Positions 27,901 to 35,551 of a DNA stretch of 64,000 nucleotides are shown one piece after another (positions within the stretch are counted from its first letter, which is position 1; the number at the start of each line of letters is the position of its first letter). The notes beneath the pieces were generated by a model. That model was not told the DNA's origin and ran no database searches. It saw only the letters and a program-made list of their open reading frames with translations. The DNA is from Variovorax beijingensis. GTDB taxonomy: Bacteria > Pseudomonadota > Gammaproteobacteria > Burkholderiales > Burkholderiaceae_C. Both the position numbers and the translations under genes were made by a program. Location of the stretch: contig NZ_RXFQ01000007.1 of the NCBI RefSeq assembly GCF_003951285.1, positions 1-64,000 of the forward strand. The letters are read 5' to 3'.

Positions 27901-29237
27901 TAGCGCACCAGCGGATGGTCCTGCCCGGTGGTGGGGTCGCGCAGCGCCATGGACTCGATGCACCCTTCGCGCGAGTGCACCTCGATGCTGCGGCCCGGCA
28001 GGTTGTCCACGCCGCTCTCCACGATGCGCACCAGATCGCTGCCTTGGCGCATGAAGCGCCAGTGGTTGCCGCAGGCATCCTCGATGCGCACGATGGGCAG
28101 GGTCGCGGCCCGAAGCTTTCCCTCGGGCGGCAGCGCATCCTCGAAGTGGTAGCGCAGGCCGCTCTTGAAGCGCACCACCAGCGCTGTGCCCCGGCGCATC
28201 AGCCGCGCACCGTCCACCACGTCGAGCACCTGCTGTCCCTCGGCCTGCGGCAGCGCAGGGAACAGCGCGAATTCCTCCGGTCCCTGCAGGCTGAGCAGGC
28301 CATCGGCTTCCACCATCAGGCGCACATCCGCCGGGGTCTGCCAGCCGTGGCCGCAATGGCCGGGCAGGGCGTGGTCACGCGACGCGTAGATACGCGTCCA
28401 GCTCAGCGGCAGCCGGCCCGGGATGTGAAAGTCCTCGTGCGTCACCGAGACGCTGCCGTCGCGGATGTCCACCGGCTCGGCCCGCAGCACCTGGCACTTG
28501 AGGAAGCCCGGGGGCATGTTCTTGAACGCGCGCCGCGCGACGCGCGTGTAGGCGCGGCCCAGTGCCTTGAACAGCCCGCGCTGGACCATCGCGCCCCACG
28601 AGATGGTCGGCGGCCCGCCCACGAACACCTGCGGCGGAATGGCGACGTTGAAGGTGGTCGGCAGCATCAGGCTCAGCCGCAGCGGCTTGACCGCCTTCTT
28701 CTTTCGGAACGGCGGCACCAGGCCCACGATGTTGCAGGCCAGCACCGGCACGCTGATGCGCGAGAAGGGCTCGCCGTCGGCCAGCACGATGCGGCTGCCC
28801 ATGAAGAGCTCGTCGTCGAACTGCGGGCCGCCGGGCGCCTTGATCACCGGCATGGGCGCGCCGACGAGGATGTGGAAGTCCACGCCGCCCGTGCCGGCAT
28901 TGGCCCGGCGCACGCCCGCCACCTCGACGGTGGCGCCAAGCGGAAAGGGGATGCTCGCGGGCATCTCGCCGCCGCCGGCCGGCGCGCCCGGCGGCGCCGG
29001 AACCTCGGGCGCCGCGGTGCCTTGACCGATGGTGTCCAGGCCCGCCTGCATGGCGCCGTCCATGGCGCTCAGGCCCTTCACGATCGGGTTGTCGGGCGAG
29101 ACCTGGATGGTCGGCAGGTAGTCGAACGGGTCCATCACGATGCCGATGTGCAGCGTGGGCCACACGCCGGGCGGCGCCAGGTAGGTGTGGGCATCGATGC
29201 CCAGCTGGGGGTCGAAGTGCTTGGCCGCGAAGAACAA
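24906..29237 (-). CDS. RHS-repeat polymorphic toxin, type VI secretion effector
   Basis: 1443 residues. The N-terminal region (about 1-250) has PAAR/spike-like features without transmembrane helices (FDPQLGIDAHTYLAPPGVWP, PTIQVSPDNPIVKG). DUF6531-like sequence (PVDIRDGSVSVTHEDFHIPGR) follows at about 255-330. About 450-1230 are YD repeats (such as YDARGNL, YDYDRAGHLV), then the RHS core end QFISQDPLRLRAGENLTRYAENP and the self-cleavage motif DPLGL at 1300-1304. The remaining 139 residues are the variable toxin tip, with VRYALDSKGNVHQF and TYHWAGSDN; its activity is not recognised. The tail DNA is lower in G+C than the core, as expected for an exchangeable tip. A 42-base gap separates it from the 527-residue gene upstream. 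Confidence 0.88.
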   Translation of the reverse strand: MFFAAKHFDPQLGIDAHTYLAPPGVWPTLHIGIVMDPFDYLPTIQVSPDNPIVKGLSAMDGAMQAGLDTIGQGTAAPEVPAPPGAPAGGGEMPASIPFPLGATVEVAGVRRANAGTGGVDFHILVGAPMPVIKAPGGPQFDDELFMGSRIVLADGEPFSRISVPVLACNIVGLVPPFRKKKAVKPLRLSLMLPTTFNVAIPPQVFVGGPPTISWGAMVQRGLFKALGRAYTRVARRAFKNMPPGFLKCQVLRAEPVDIRDGSVSVTHEDFHIPGRLPLSWTRIYASRDHALPGHCGHGWQTPADVRLMVEADGLLSLQGPEEFALFPALPQAEGQQVLDVVDGARLMRRGTALVVRFKSGLRYHFEDALPPEGKLRAATLPIVRIEDACGNHWRFMRQGSDLVRIVESGVDNLPGRSIEVHSREGCIESMALRDPTTGQDHPLVRYLHADGDLLAAIDALGAAREFAYLQHRMARHTDRTGLSFHYAYDEQWRVVHAWGDGGLHDYRFAYNAALRQTEVTNSLGHLTVVKFDEAGLPLAEIDPLDGVTTFEYDDVGRTVAVTAPGGLRTGFTYDARGNLLEVQRPDGSTIGSEFDDEDRMLAVIDPLGHRWTQTYDARGLLASQCDPRGAITRFAHDAHGQLAQHVDARGALTQLQHDRHGQLRALTDPLGHESRFDYDVLGRLTEQTDVLGRVYRYHHDAKGRLLRIEHPGGGQINCTYDAEDQLVVHIDESGAQTRLQYVGTGRVSRRIQPDGQTVQYHYDTEEWLVGLTNQRGERYALRRDALDRIVEEVDFWGQSRHYQYDAAGRLTATIDPLGQRIAFANDPMGRITRKTFADPLRPDRQVQEHFAYDLCGQLVEMRNDAMHVKRRFDPAGLLLEERQGGFRVTYRYDEAGNRVLRETSAGHRTACAFDPGNRLESLTIDDRPPIVMTRDALGRTTHERLGSGLERQFDYDVRDQLTAQRLLKDVAPVFDTRYDYDRAGHLVSRSDSQQGFDQYRYDVLGQLLEHTTPQGRIQRFLHDPAGDRLQTRIRLTPLKQVAGGEADPEAVLWTREGSLEGVHYVFDRAGDLVRMGSAESVDDGLEFLWDANHRLTESRSGAVATRYGYDPAGRRVFKRGPTQTTWFFWDGNALLGEMVEDNDAPRPPQGPPSSPMLRLAGSRQPPGKQDWRHQNAREYVYYPSTFVPLALIAHDSGATRTLYYHVDPNGCPTRITDEDGRVVWSASFDAWGAITALHREEVSNPLRFQGQYFDPETRLHYNRYRYFDPNSGQFISQDPLRLRAGENLTRYAENPILGTDPLGLVSNTPIPYWEVGEPGLHGHPIIARIRGDDHMYDHYENPGHHDPDRNSPGRGDRPYNPRKSVLPDNHLELFNSSRSYPGDRSVRYALDSKGNVHQFQDSGGRTYHWAGSDNGVSLRGAISHLRIDDARRKFAKSLPPCRA

Positions 29238-29279
29238 GGTGCTTTCTCTCTGGCGTGCGGTGGGGTGAGGCAGCGCGAC

Positions 29280-30863
29280 TCAGGCCGCTTCGACGAAGGG
29301 TTGCGGATCGGGCAGGCGGGCGAACGCGGGTGGCTCGCGCCATTCGTCGACCCCCTGGTCCAGCGGATGGCTCACGTGCGGCAGCCCGCTCCAGGCCGGA
29401 TCGAGCCACTGGCGGCCCAGCGCGACGACGGTGCGGAACACGTCCTCGCTGCCCTGGACCCATTTCTCGCGCTCGCGCAGCAGGGTCTGGAACGCCTGCT
29501 CGTAGCGCTGCGCGAGCCGCGCCTCGATGGCGTCGACCGCGGGCCGCGGCGGCCGCTCGCCCAGCCGATGGCCGGCCAGGTCGGCTTCGACCAGGGCCGC
29601 GCGCGCGTCGCGCTCGTAGCGGGTGGCGCAATGCGCGATGCGCTCGCAGCGCTTGGGATCCTGCATGACGAGCATGTCGTGCAGCAGCTGCGGCACGGTG
29701 CTCTGGGGGCGGTCGGCGTCGGCCATGGTGCGCGCCTCGCGGATGCCGGCCAGCGCCGAGGCCCACGCCCGGTCGCGCTCGCCGGCGCTGCGCCAGGCCT
29801 GGGCCGCGGCGCGCTGGCCTTCGATGGCGAACATGGGGTGGGGCACGCGGCGGGCCGCTTCGGCGGCCTCTTCGAACGCATGGGCGGCCTGCTTCATCTC
29901 GCCCGCCGCGGCCCAGGCCCCGCCTTCGGCCATCCAGCCCTGCATGAACAGCGTGGCACCCATGGGGTTGCCGGCCTGCGCCGCCTCGGTCGCCGAATCG
30001 CGGGCCCGGCGGTAGCGCGTGATCGACGCGCCGAAGTCGCGCGCCTGCAGCCAGGCGCCGCCCACCATCATGTCGAGCACGGCGCGCTGGTCGGCCCAGC
30101 CGTTGCGCGTGGCCAGCCGCAGGGCGCGTTCGCCCGCGGCCTCCACCCCGGCCGCGTCGCCCAGGCGCAGCAGCGACAGCATGTCAGCATAGAGCTGGCG
30201 AAAGAGGGCCACGCCGCTGCCCCCGCCGCCGCTCTGGGCGGCGATCTCGCGCGCGGCCTCGAGGATGTCCAGCGGCGCATCGACCACGCGCATCGCGCCC
30301 GCATGCCGCTCCACCAGCGGCTGCCATGCGCGCGAGTCGCTGTCGTCCACCAGCACCAGCCGCAGCAGGCCGGCCTCTTGCGGCGGCACGGGCGTCTGCA
30401 TTGCCGCATCGAACCAGCGCTCGAAGCAGTCGGCGTCGCTCACGCTGCCGGGCTGCAGCACGACCGACATGCGCTGGCAGCGCAGGTGCCGCGCCAGCGA
30501 ACAGCCGGCTTCCACGAAGCCGGCGGCGCTGTCCCAGCCGGGCTGGTCCTCTTCGTCCCAGCGGCCCGCGACACCCTGCTTCGCGAGCTGCGGCCGGTTG
30601 TGCCTGTACGCGTCGATCAACTGCTGCCGCAGTTCGCGGCTGTAGCGAAAGCCGGTCTCGAAGGCCGTGTCCAGCCGCAGGAAGAGATCGGGCGTGCTGT
30701 ACTCGCTGTCGACCATCTGGAGCGTGAAGAAGGCCTCCAGCATGCGCTGCGAGTCGGGCGGCGCGCGCAGCACGATGGCGCGCAGGGCCGGGTCGTCGGT
30801 GCGCTCCCACCACAGATCGTGCAGCTGGGCCATGCGTTTCTCGACCGGGTTGCGTGTCGACAC
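29280..30863 (-). CDS. Uncharacterised 527-residue protein between vgrG and the RHS toxin
   Basis: Cytosolic-looking, mostly alpha-helical protein, with no signal peptide or membrane segment. Residues about 215-390 have TPR-like helical hairpins (AGVEAAGERALRLATRNGWADQRAVLDM, MKQAAHAFEEAAEAARR). The N-terminal part begins MSTRNPVEKRMAQLHDLWWERTDDPALRAIVLRAPP. It does not carry the motifs of the known T6SS adaptors DUF4123, DUF2169 or EagR (DUF1795). It begins 7 bases after the vgrG stop and ends 42 bases before the RHS gene. Position suggests a loading adaptor or chaperone that fits the RHS protein onto VgrG; that is an inference. Confidence 0.75.
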   Translation of the reverse strand: MSTRNPVEKRMAQLHDLWWERTDDPALRAIVLRAPPDSQRMLEAFFTLQMVDSEYSTPDLFLRLDTAFETGFRYSRELRQQLIDAYRHNRPQLAKQGVAGRWDEEDQPGWDSAAGFVEAGCSLARHLRCQRMSVVLQPGSVSDADCFERWFDAAMQTPVPPQEAGLLRLVLVDDSDSRAWQPLVERHAGAMRVVDAPLDILEAAREIAAQSGGGGSGVALFRQLYADMLSLLRLGDAAGVEAAGERALRLATRNGWADQRAVLDMMVGGAWLQARDFGASITRYRRARDSATEAAQAGNPMGATLFMQGWMAEGGAWAAAGEMKQAAHAFEEAAEAARRVPHPMFAIEGQRAAAQAWRSAGERDRAWASALAGIREARTMADADRPQSTVPQLLHDMLVMQDPKRCERIAHCATRYERDARAALVEADLAGHRLGERPPRPAVDAIEARLAQRYEQAFQTLLREREKWVQGSEDVFRTVVALGRQWLDPAWSGLPHVSHPLDQGVDEWREPPAFARLPDPQPFVEAA

Positions 30864-30870
30864 GGCGGCC

Positions 30871-33255
30871 TCAGCAGTTCAGGAAGATCTTGGTGCCGTT
30901 GACCGTGACGCCGGCGTCGTCGAGCATCAGTGTCGCGCTGCCGGCGCGCAGCACGATGCGCCCGGGCGTGACCTCCACCGTCGTGCCCTCGACGTTGAGC
31001 ACCACGCTGGTCGGGCTCGCGTGCGTCATGGCGCCGGAGGAGTAGGTGTCCAGCGTGCCGCCTTCGGCGCTCACGCCGACGTTGGTCGAGGCCACGGCGG
31101 AGAAGTCCCCGCCCTGCGCGAACAGGCCCATGTTGAGGGCGGCCGTTCCATAGATGTTGGCGGCCGAGCTGGTCAGGGAGAAGTCGCCTTGCGAGGTGGC
31201 CGAGGCCGGGCCGGCCGGTACGTTCAGCGTCATCGCGTCGTTGTACGTGCCGGTGTGCGACTTGGCGGAAACCTGGTAGGCCTGCCCGATGGTGGTGGTC
31301 TGCCCGAGGGCGACGTTCCAGGTGTCGCTGTCCTGGACCGTGACGGTGCGGGCCTGCGTCACCGCGAGCGAATCCGTGCCCGTGACCGAGGTGCTCTGGT
31401 TGCCGGTGACGCTGGCGGTGCGGTTGGCCTTGGCGGTGTGGGTCTGGTCGCCCGTGACCGTGAGAGCCTCGGTGCCGATGACCGAATGGCTGCGGTTGGA
31501 CTTGACGGTGACCGTCTCGTCGCCGTCCACCGTCTCGGCACGCTTGCCATGGACCGTGATCGTCTCGTTGCGGTCCACCGTTTCCGTGCGGTCGTTCTTG
31601 ATGTGATTGGTTTCGTCGTGGTCGACGGTCTTGGTGCGGTCGCGGCCCACCGTGTGCACCTCGTCGTTCTCGACTTCGATCAGCTGGTCCTTCTCCGCAT
31701 GCAGCCAGAGCTGCTCTTCGCCCTTCTTGTCCTCGAAGCGAAGGGCATTCGCGTTCTCGCTGGTGCCGCCTTCGGAGCTGCGCGACAGCAGGCCGCTCTG
31801 CGTTGCGTTTGCCGGCAGTTCCCACGGCGGCATGTTGTCTGCGTTGTAGACGCGGCCGGTGATGATCGGCCGGTCCGGGTCGCCGTATTCGAAGTCGACC
31901 ACCACCTCCTGGCCAATGCGCGGAATCTGCATGCCCCCGAAGTTGGTGCCGGCCCACGGCGAGGACACCCGCACCCAGCAGGAACTGCTTTCGTCCCTGG
32001 TGCAGTAGCGGTTCCAGTGAAAGCTGAGCTTCACGCGCCCGTACTGGTCGGTCCAGATCTCGCGGCCCGCGGGGCCGGTGACCACCGCGGTCTGCGGCCC
32101 GGCGGTGCGCGGCTTGGCCGCGTCCGGTGTCGGGCGGAAGATGTTGCTTGCCGGGATGACCTCGAACTCGACGTTGCACTGGAACTCTTCCTGTCCAGTC
32201 GTGTCGCCGGCCTCCTGCAGGAACAGGCGTGCCGTGGTGACGAGGTAGTCGGCGTTCGCGCTGTCCTGCGGATGGTCGACCAGCGTGAAGCGATGGCCGG
32301 CCGCCACGCCCCGCAAGTTGCCCGCGCCGCTGGCCACCTGTCCCGGTGCGCCGGTTTCTTCCATGCGTGCACGTACGAGCTGCTCGCCCTCGGATTCCAC
32401 GGCGTAGTTGCCGGGCCACGCGAACACCTCCCGCATGCTGTGCTGCGTGCGCCGCGGCATCGCGCGGGCCTGCGTGAGGTTCGCCTTCGGCCGCGTGAAG
32501 TCGAAGTCGCCCGTGACCCACTTGCCGCTTTGCAGGCCTTCGGACAGCCGGAAGCGGTGGCAATGCTCCTCGTTGGACGATGCCTGCATGGCACCGAAGG
32601 GAACCTGCTCGTAGCCGCCGGCCGGAAAGGGCCGGTGCGATTGCATGTCGTCGACGATCACCATCGTGTGGCCGGCCTCGCCGTGCTCGAAGTAGTAGTA
32701 CAGGCCCCACTCGTGCAGCAGGCGGCTGACGAAGTCGTAGTCCGTCTCGCCGTACTGCACCACGAACTCGCGCGCGGGATAGCTGCCCGTGACCCGGACC
32801 GACAGCGGAAAGCCGTACGCGCCGAGCACTTCGCCGACCGTGTCGAGCACGTTGTTGTTCTGGAAGATCCTGAAATCCCGTGTTCGCTGGGCCAGGCTCA
32901 GCCAGGGCTCGATGACCAGTTCGTAGAGCGCCCGCCTGTTCTCCAGGCGCAGGAAGCGTGCGCGCGTCACCAGGCCGGAAATGTGGCGCTCCTGCCCCGC
33001 GCCGCCGGTGCGTCCGTCGAGCAGGATGTGCACGCTGAACTCCTCGCCGATCAGGGGCTTGAGCTTGACGTTCGCCGCCGAGCGCGCATCGATGTCCGGC
33101 GACTCCGGGGTGGTCAGCGTGAGGGTGTAGCTGTAGGGGCGGCTGAGGGCTTCTTCCCCCTCCACCCGCATGGGTTCGAGTGCATCCATGCCTGCCAGCG
33201 TGGGCATGGCACTGGATGTCGCGGCGAGCTTGCGGCCGCGCTTGAAGGCGGACAT
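30871..33255 (-). CDS. vgrG: Type VI secretion spike protein VgrG (TssI)
   Basis: 794 residues. The gp27-like N-terminal base (about 1-370) includes YSYTLTLTTPESPDIDARS and VQYGETDYDFVSRLLHEWGLYYYFEH. A gp5-type OB fold follows (WVRVSSPWAGTNFGGMQIPRIGQEVVVDFEYGDPDRP) near 425-480. Then comes a long beta-helix needle of short repeats rich in TVxxNxT units (TVDHDETNHI, TVDRNETITV, TVDGDETVTV) and a DUF2345-like end with VNGTKIFLNC. It forms the trimeric puncturing tip carrying the RHS effector. No other tss gene is in the window, so this is an orphan vgrG island that relies on a T6SS elsewhere. Confidence 0.92.
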   Translation of the reverse strand: MSAFKRGRKLAATSSAMPTLAGMDALEPMRVEGEEALSRPYSYTLTLTTPESPDIDARSAANVKLKPLIGEEFSVHILLDGRTGGAGQERHISGLVTRARFLRLENRRALYELVIEPWLSLAQRTRDFRIFQNNNVLDTVGEVLGAYGFPLSVRVTGSYPAREFVVQYGETDYDFVSRLLHEWGLYYYFEHGEAGHTMVIVDDMQSHRPFPAGGYEQVPFGAMQASSNEEHCHRFRLSEGLQSGKWVTGDFDFTRPKANLTQARAMPRRTQHSMREVFAWPGNYAVESEGEQLVRARMEETGAPGQVASGAGNLRGVAAGHRFTLVDHPQDSANADYLVTTARLFLQEAGDTTGQEEFQCNVEFEVIPASNIFRPTPDAAKPRTAGPQTAVVTGPAGREIWTDQYGRVKLSFHWNRYCTRDESSSCWVRVSSPWAGTNFGGMQIPRIGQEVVVDFEYGDPDRPIITGRVYNADNMPPWELPANATQSGLLSRSSEGGTSENANALRFEDKKGEEQLWLHAEKDQLIEVENDEVHTVGRDRTKTVDHDETNHIKNDRTETVDRNETITVHGKRAETVDGDETVTVKSNRSHSVIGTEALTVTGDQTHTAKANRTASVTGNQSTSVTGTDSLAVTQARTVTVQDSDTWNVALGQTTTIGQAYQVSAKSHTGTYNDAMTLNVPAGPASATSQGDFSLTSSAANIYGTAALNMGLFAQGGDFSAVASTNVGVSAEGGTLDTYSSGAMTHASPTSVVLNVEGTTVEVTPGRIVLRAGSATLMLDDAGVTVNGTKIFLNC

Positions 33256-33300
33256 GGCGTTGAGACTCCCTGGATTGCCGATGGGTGCGCAAAGGACCCG

Positions 33301-33343
33301 GGCCCCGCTCTTTTCCCGGGCGTTGCGCCGAAGGGGCGGGGCC
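33301..33343 (-). repeat. Inverted repeat upstream of vgrG
   Basis: GGCCCCGC (33301-33308) and GCGGGGCC (33336-33343) form a perfect 8-bp inverted repeat with a 27-base loop, in the 193-base region between divergent vgrG and radA. It would lie in the 5' leader of vgrG or near its promoter. No T-tract follows on either strand. The rest of the divergent gap shows no other clear signal. Confidence 0.35.
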
Positions 33344-33448
33344 AGCGCATGCTATCGCGGCCACTCCCCCTTCCGCAATGCAGACGTTTTCATGACATTT
33401 CCCCCGGCGGGCCGCCGTCTTGCTTCCTGCGCCTCCCTACACTTCGGC

Positions 33449-34837
33449 ATGGCCAAGGAAAAATCTCTCTTCGTCTGCAGCGAATGCGGCGGCACCAGCC
33501 CCAAGTGGCTCGGCAAGTGCCCGAGCTGCGGCGCCTGGAACACTCTCATCGAACAGGTGGCGGGCAGCAACGGCCCGTCCAACAACCGCTTCGGCACACA
33601 GTACGCCGCGCTCGCGGGCGTGTCCGAGCTCGCAACCCTCTCCGAAATAGAAGCGACCGACGTTGCGCGCACGCCCACCGGGCTCGACGAGCTCGACCGC
33701 GTGCTGGGCGGCGGCATCGTCTCGGGCGGCGTCACGCTGATCGGCGGCGACCCGGGCATCGGCAAGTCGACGCTGCTGCTGCAGGCGGTCGACGCGCTGC
33801 AGCGCGCGGGGCAGAACGCGCTCTACGTCACCGGCGAGGAAAGCGGCGCGCAGGTGGCGCTGCGCTCCAAGCGCCTTGGCCTGGACCATTCGCAGGTGCA
33901 GGTGCTGGCCGAGATCCAGCTCGAGAAGATCATCGCGACGCTCGACGCCACGCGCCCGGCCATCGCGGTGATCGACTCGATCCAGACCGTGTACTCCGAC
34001 CAGCTCACCTCCGCGCCGGGTTCGGTGGCCCAGGTGCGCGAATGCGCGGCCCACCTCACGCGCTTTGCCAAGACCAGCGGCACGGCCGTGGTGCTGGTGG
34101 GCCACGTCACCAAGGAGGGGGCGCTCGCGGGCCCGCGCGTGCTCGAGCACATGGTCGACACGGTGCTGTATTTCGAGGGCGACACGCATTCGAGCTTTCG
34201 CCTCGTGCGCGCCATCAAGAACCGCTTCGGCGCCGTGAACGAGATCGGCGTGTTCGCCATGACCGAGCGCGGCCTCAAGGGCGTGGCCAACCCGAGCGCG
34301 ATCTTCCTGAGCCAGCATGCGGAGCCGGTGCCCGGCAGCGTGGTGCTGGTCACGCTCGAGGGCACGCGGCCGATGCTGGTGGAGATCCAGGCGCTGGTCG
34401 ACAACGGCGGGCCGAGCCCGCGCCGCCTTTCGGTGGGCCTGGACCGCGACCGGCTCGCGATGCTGCTGGCCGTGCTGCACCGCCACGCCGGCGTGGCCTG
34501 CATGGACCAGGACGTGTTCGTGAACGCCGTGGGCGGGGTGCGCATCAGCGAGCCGGCCGCCGACCTGGCCGTGATGCTCGCCATCACGTCCAGCTTGCGC
34601 GGCAAGCCGCTGCCCAAGGGATTCATCGCATTCGGCGAGGTCGGCCTCGCGGGCGAGGTGCGCCCTGCGCCGCGTGGACAGGAACGTCTGCGCGAAGCGG
34701 CCAAGCTGGGCTTCAGCGTGGCCGTCGTGCCCAAGGCCAATGCGCCGCGCAAGGGATCGAAGGAGATCGAGGGCCTGACCATCCATGCCGTCGAGCGCAT
34801 CGAGGAGGCGATGGACGTGGTGCGCCGCCTCGATTGA
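33449..34837 (+). CDS. radA: DNA repair protein RadA
   Basis: A 462-residue RecA-like branch-migration factor. The N-terminal zinc finger is CSECGGTSPKWLGKCPSC (Cys10, 13, 24, 27). Walker A GGDPGIGKST is near residue 98, the RadA-specific KNRFG motif is in AIKNRFGAVNEIG, and a Lon-protease-like C-terminal domain follows (about 290-455). The start MAKEKSLFVC is used; upstream in-frame codons lack family similarity. It promotes recombinational repair by extending RecA-made joints. It is monocistronic by appearance and divergent from vgrG. Confidence 0.95.
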   Translation: MAKEKSLFVCSECGGTSPKWLGKCPSCGAWNTLIEQVAGSNGPSNNRFGTQYAALAGVSELATLSEIEATDVARTPTGLDELDRVLGGGIVSGGVTLIGGDPGIGKSTLLLQAVDALQRAGQNALYVTGEESGAQVALRSKRLGLDHSQVQVLAEIQLEKIIATLDATRPAIAVIDSIQTVYSDQLTSAPGSVAQVRECAAHLTRFAKTSGTAVVLVGHVTKEGALAGPRVLEHMVDTVLYFEGDTHSSFRLVRAIKNRFGAVNEIGVFAMTERGLKGVANPSAIFLSQHAEPVPGSVVLVTLEGTRPMLVEIQALVDNGGPSPRRLSVGLDRDRLAMLLAVLHRHAGVACMDQDVFVNAVGGVRISEPAADLAVMLAITSSLRGKPLPKGFIAFGEVGLAGEVRPAPRGQERLREAAKLGFSVAVVPKANAPRKGSKEIEGLTIHAVERIEEAMDVVRRLD

Positions 34838-34854
34838 CCGAGGATCGATCGCGC

Positions 34855-34889
34855 AAAAAAATGCCCGGCGCACCAGTGGCGCGCCGGGC
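34855..34889 (-). terminator. Hairpin with minus-strand T-tract downstream of radA
   Basis: GCCCGGCGC (34863-34871) pairs with GCGCCGGGC (34881-34889). An A-run at 34855-34861 makes this an intrinsic terminator when read on the minus strand; for plus-strand radA transcripts the stem still may act as an end hairpin but lacks a downstream T-run. The 255 bases between radA and the next gene contain no other recognisable element. Confidence 0.6.
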
Positions 34890-35092
34890 GATCCTCCCTG
34901 TTCCCCGATGTGTGACGTGTCTTCTTGTTGTGCTGGCAACCTCGGTTGCCTCTCCCTGAAGCCGGTGGCGTTGGCCCGTGCGGCGAAATGTGCCTGCTGG
35001 CGCCGCGGCGCGGTGCGCTTTTCGGGGCGAGTACCGTCTTGCGCGCCCGGCGGTAGTCGGGGCCGCTACCGCACGCGGCGACAATGCGCGCC

Positions 35093-35527
35093 ATGAATTT
35101 CCAGAAAATACTGGTGCCCGTGGGCGCCATCGTCCTGCTCGGGCTGGCCTGGCGCAGCGGCGGCTGGGGCGGTGTGGCCCTGGCGGGCGGGGCCATCGTG
35201 ATGTTCCTGCTGCTGCACTTCCACCGCGCGATGCAGGTGCTCAAGCGCGCGGCCGACCGCCCGATCGGCTACGTGGCGAGCGCGGTGATGCTCAACGCCA
35301 AGCTCAAGCAGGGCGTGACGCTGATGCACGTGATTGCGATGACGCGCGCCCTGGGCGAACTGCGCTCGCCCAAGGACGAGCAGCCCGAGCTCTACCGCTG
35401 GACCGACACCGGCGGCTCGTACGTCGACGCCGTGTTCAACGGCGGCAAGCTGCAGAGCTGGACGCTGACGCGGCCCGAAGCCGCGCCCGACGACCCGCCG
35501 TCTTCCGAAGACGGCAAGGCGGGCTAG
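35093..35527 (+). CDS. Small membrane protein of unknown function
   Basis: 144 residues. Two hydrophobic segments near the N-terminus (about 5-20 ILVPVGAIVLLGLAW and 27-45 GVALAGGAIVMFLLLHF) anchor a basic cytosolic domain of about 95 residues (RAMQVLKRAADRPIGYVASAVMLNAKLKQGVTLM...ELYRWTDTGGSYVDAVF). Related Comamonadaceae proteins are sometimes labelled glycerate kinase, but nothing in this sequence supports a kinase. The start MNFQKILVP is chosen over an ATG 9 bases upstream. Convergent with rdgC. Confidence 0.75.
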   Translation: MNFQKILVPVGAIVLLGLAWRSGGWGGVALAGGAIVMFLLLHFHRAMQVLKRAADRPIGYVASAVMLNAKLKQGVTLMHVIAMTRALGELRSPKDEQPELYRWTDTGGSYVDAVFNGGKLQSWTLTRPEAAPDDPPSSEDGKAG

Positions 35528-35551
35528 GAAGAAGCGAGGAAGCGCCGCTCG

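Noticed and set aside
26829-30902. A 1357-codon open frame on the plus strand opposite the RHS and 527-residue genes
   Set aside because: It is an antisense shadow produced by high GC and third-position bias; its translation has no recognisable domain and the minus-strand proteins have clear family motifs.
30667-34959. A 1430-codon plus-strand frame across vgrG and radA
   Set aside because: It is antisense to vgrG and in a different frame from radA, whose RecA and zinc-finger motifs are in the adjacent frame.
35093-35527. Glycerate kinase annotation sometimes attached to this small protein family
   Set aside because: The protein is 144 residues with two membrane segments and no kinase motif.
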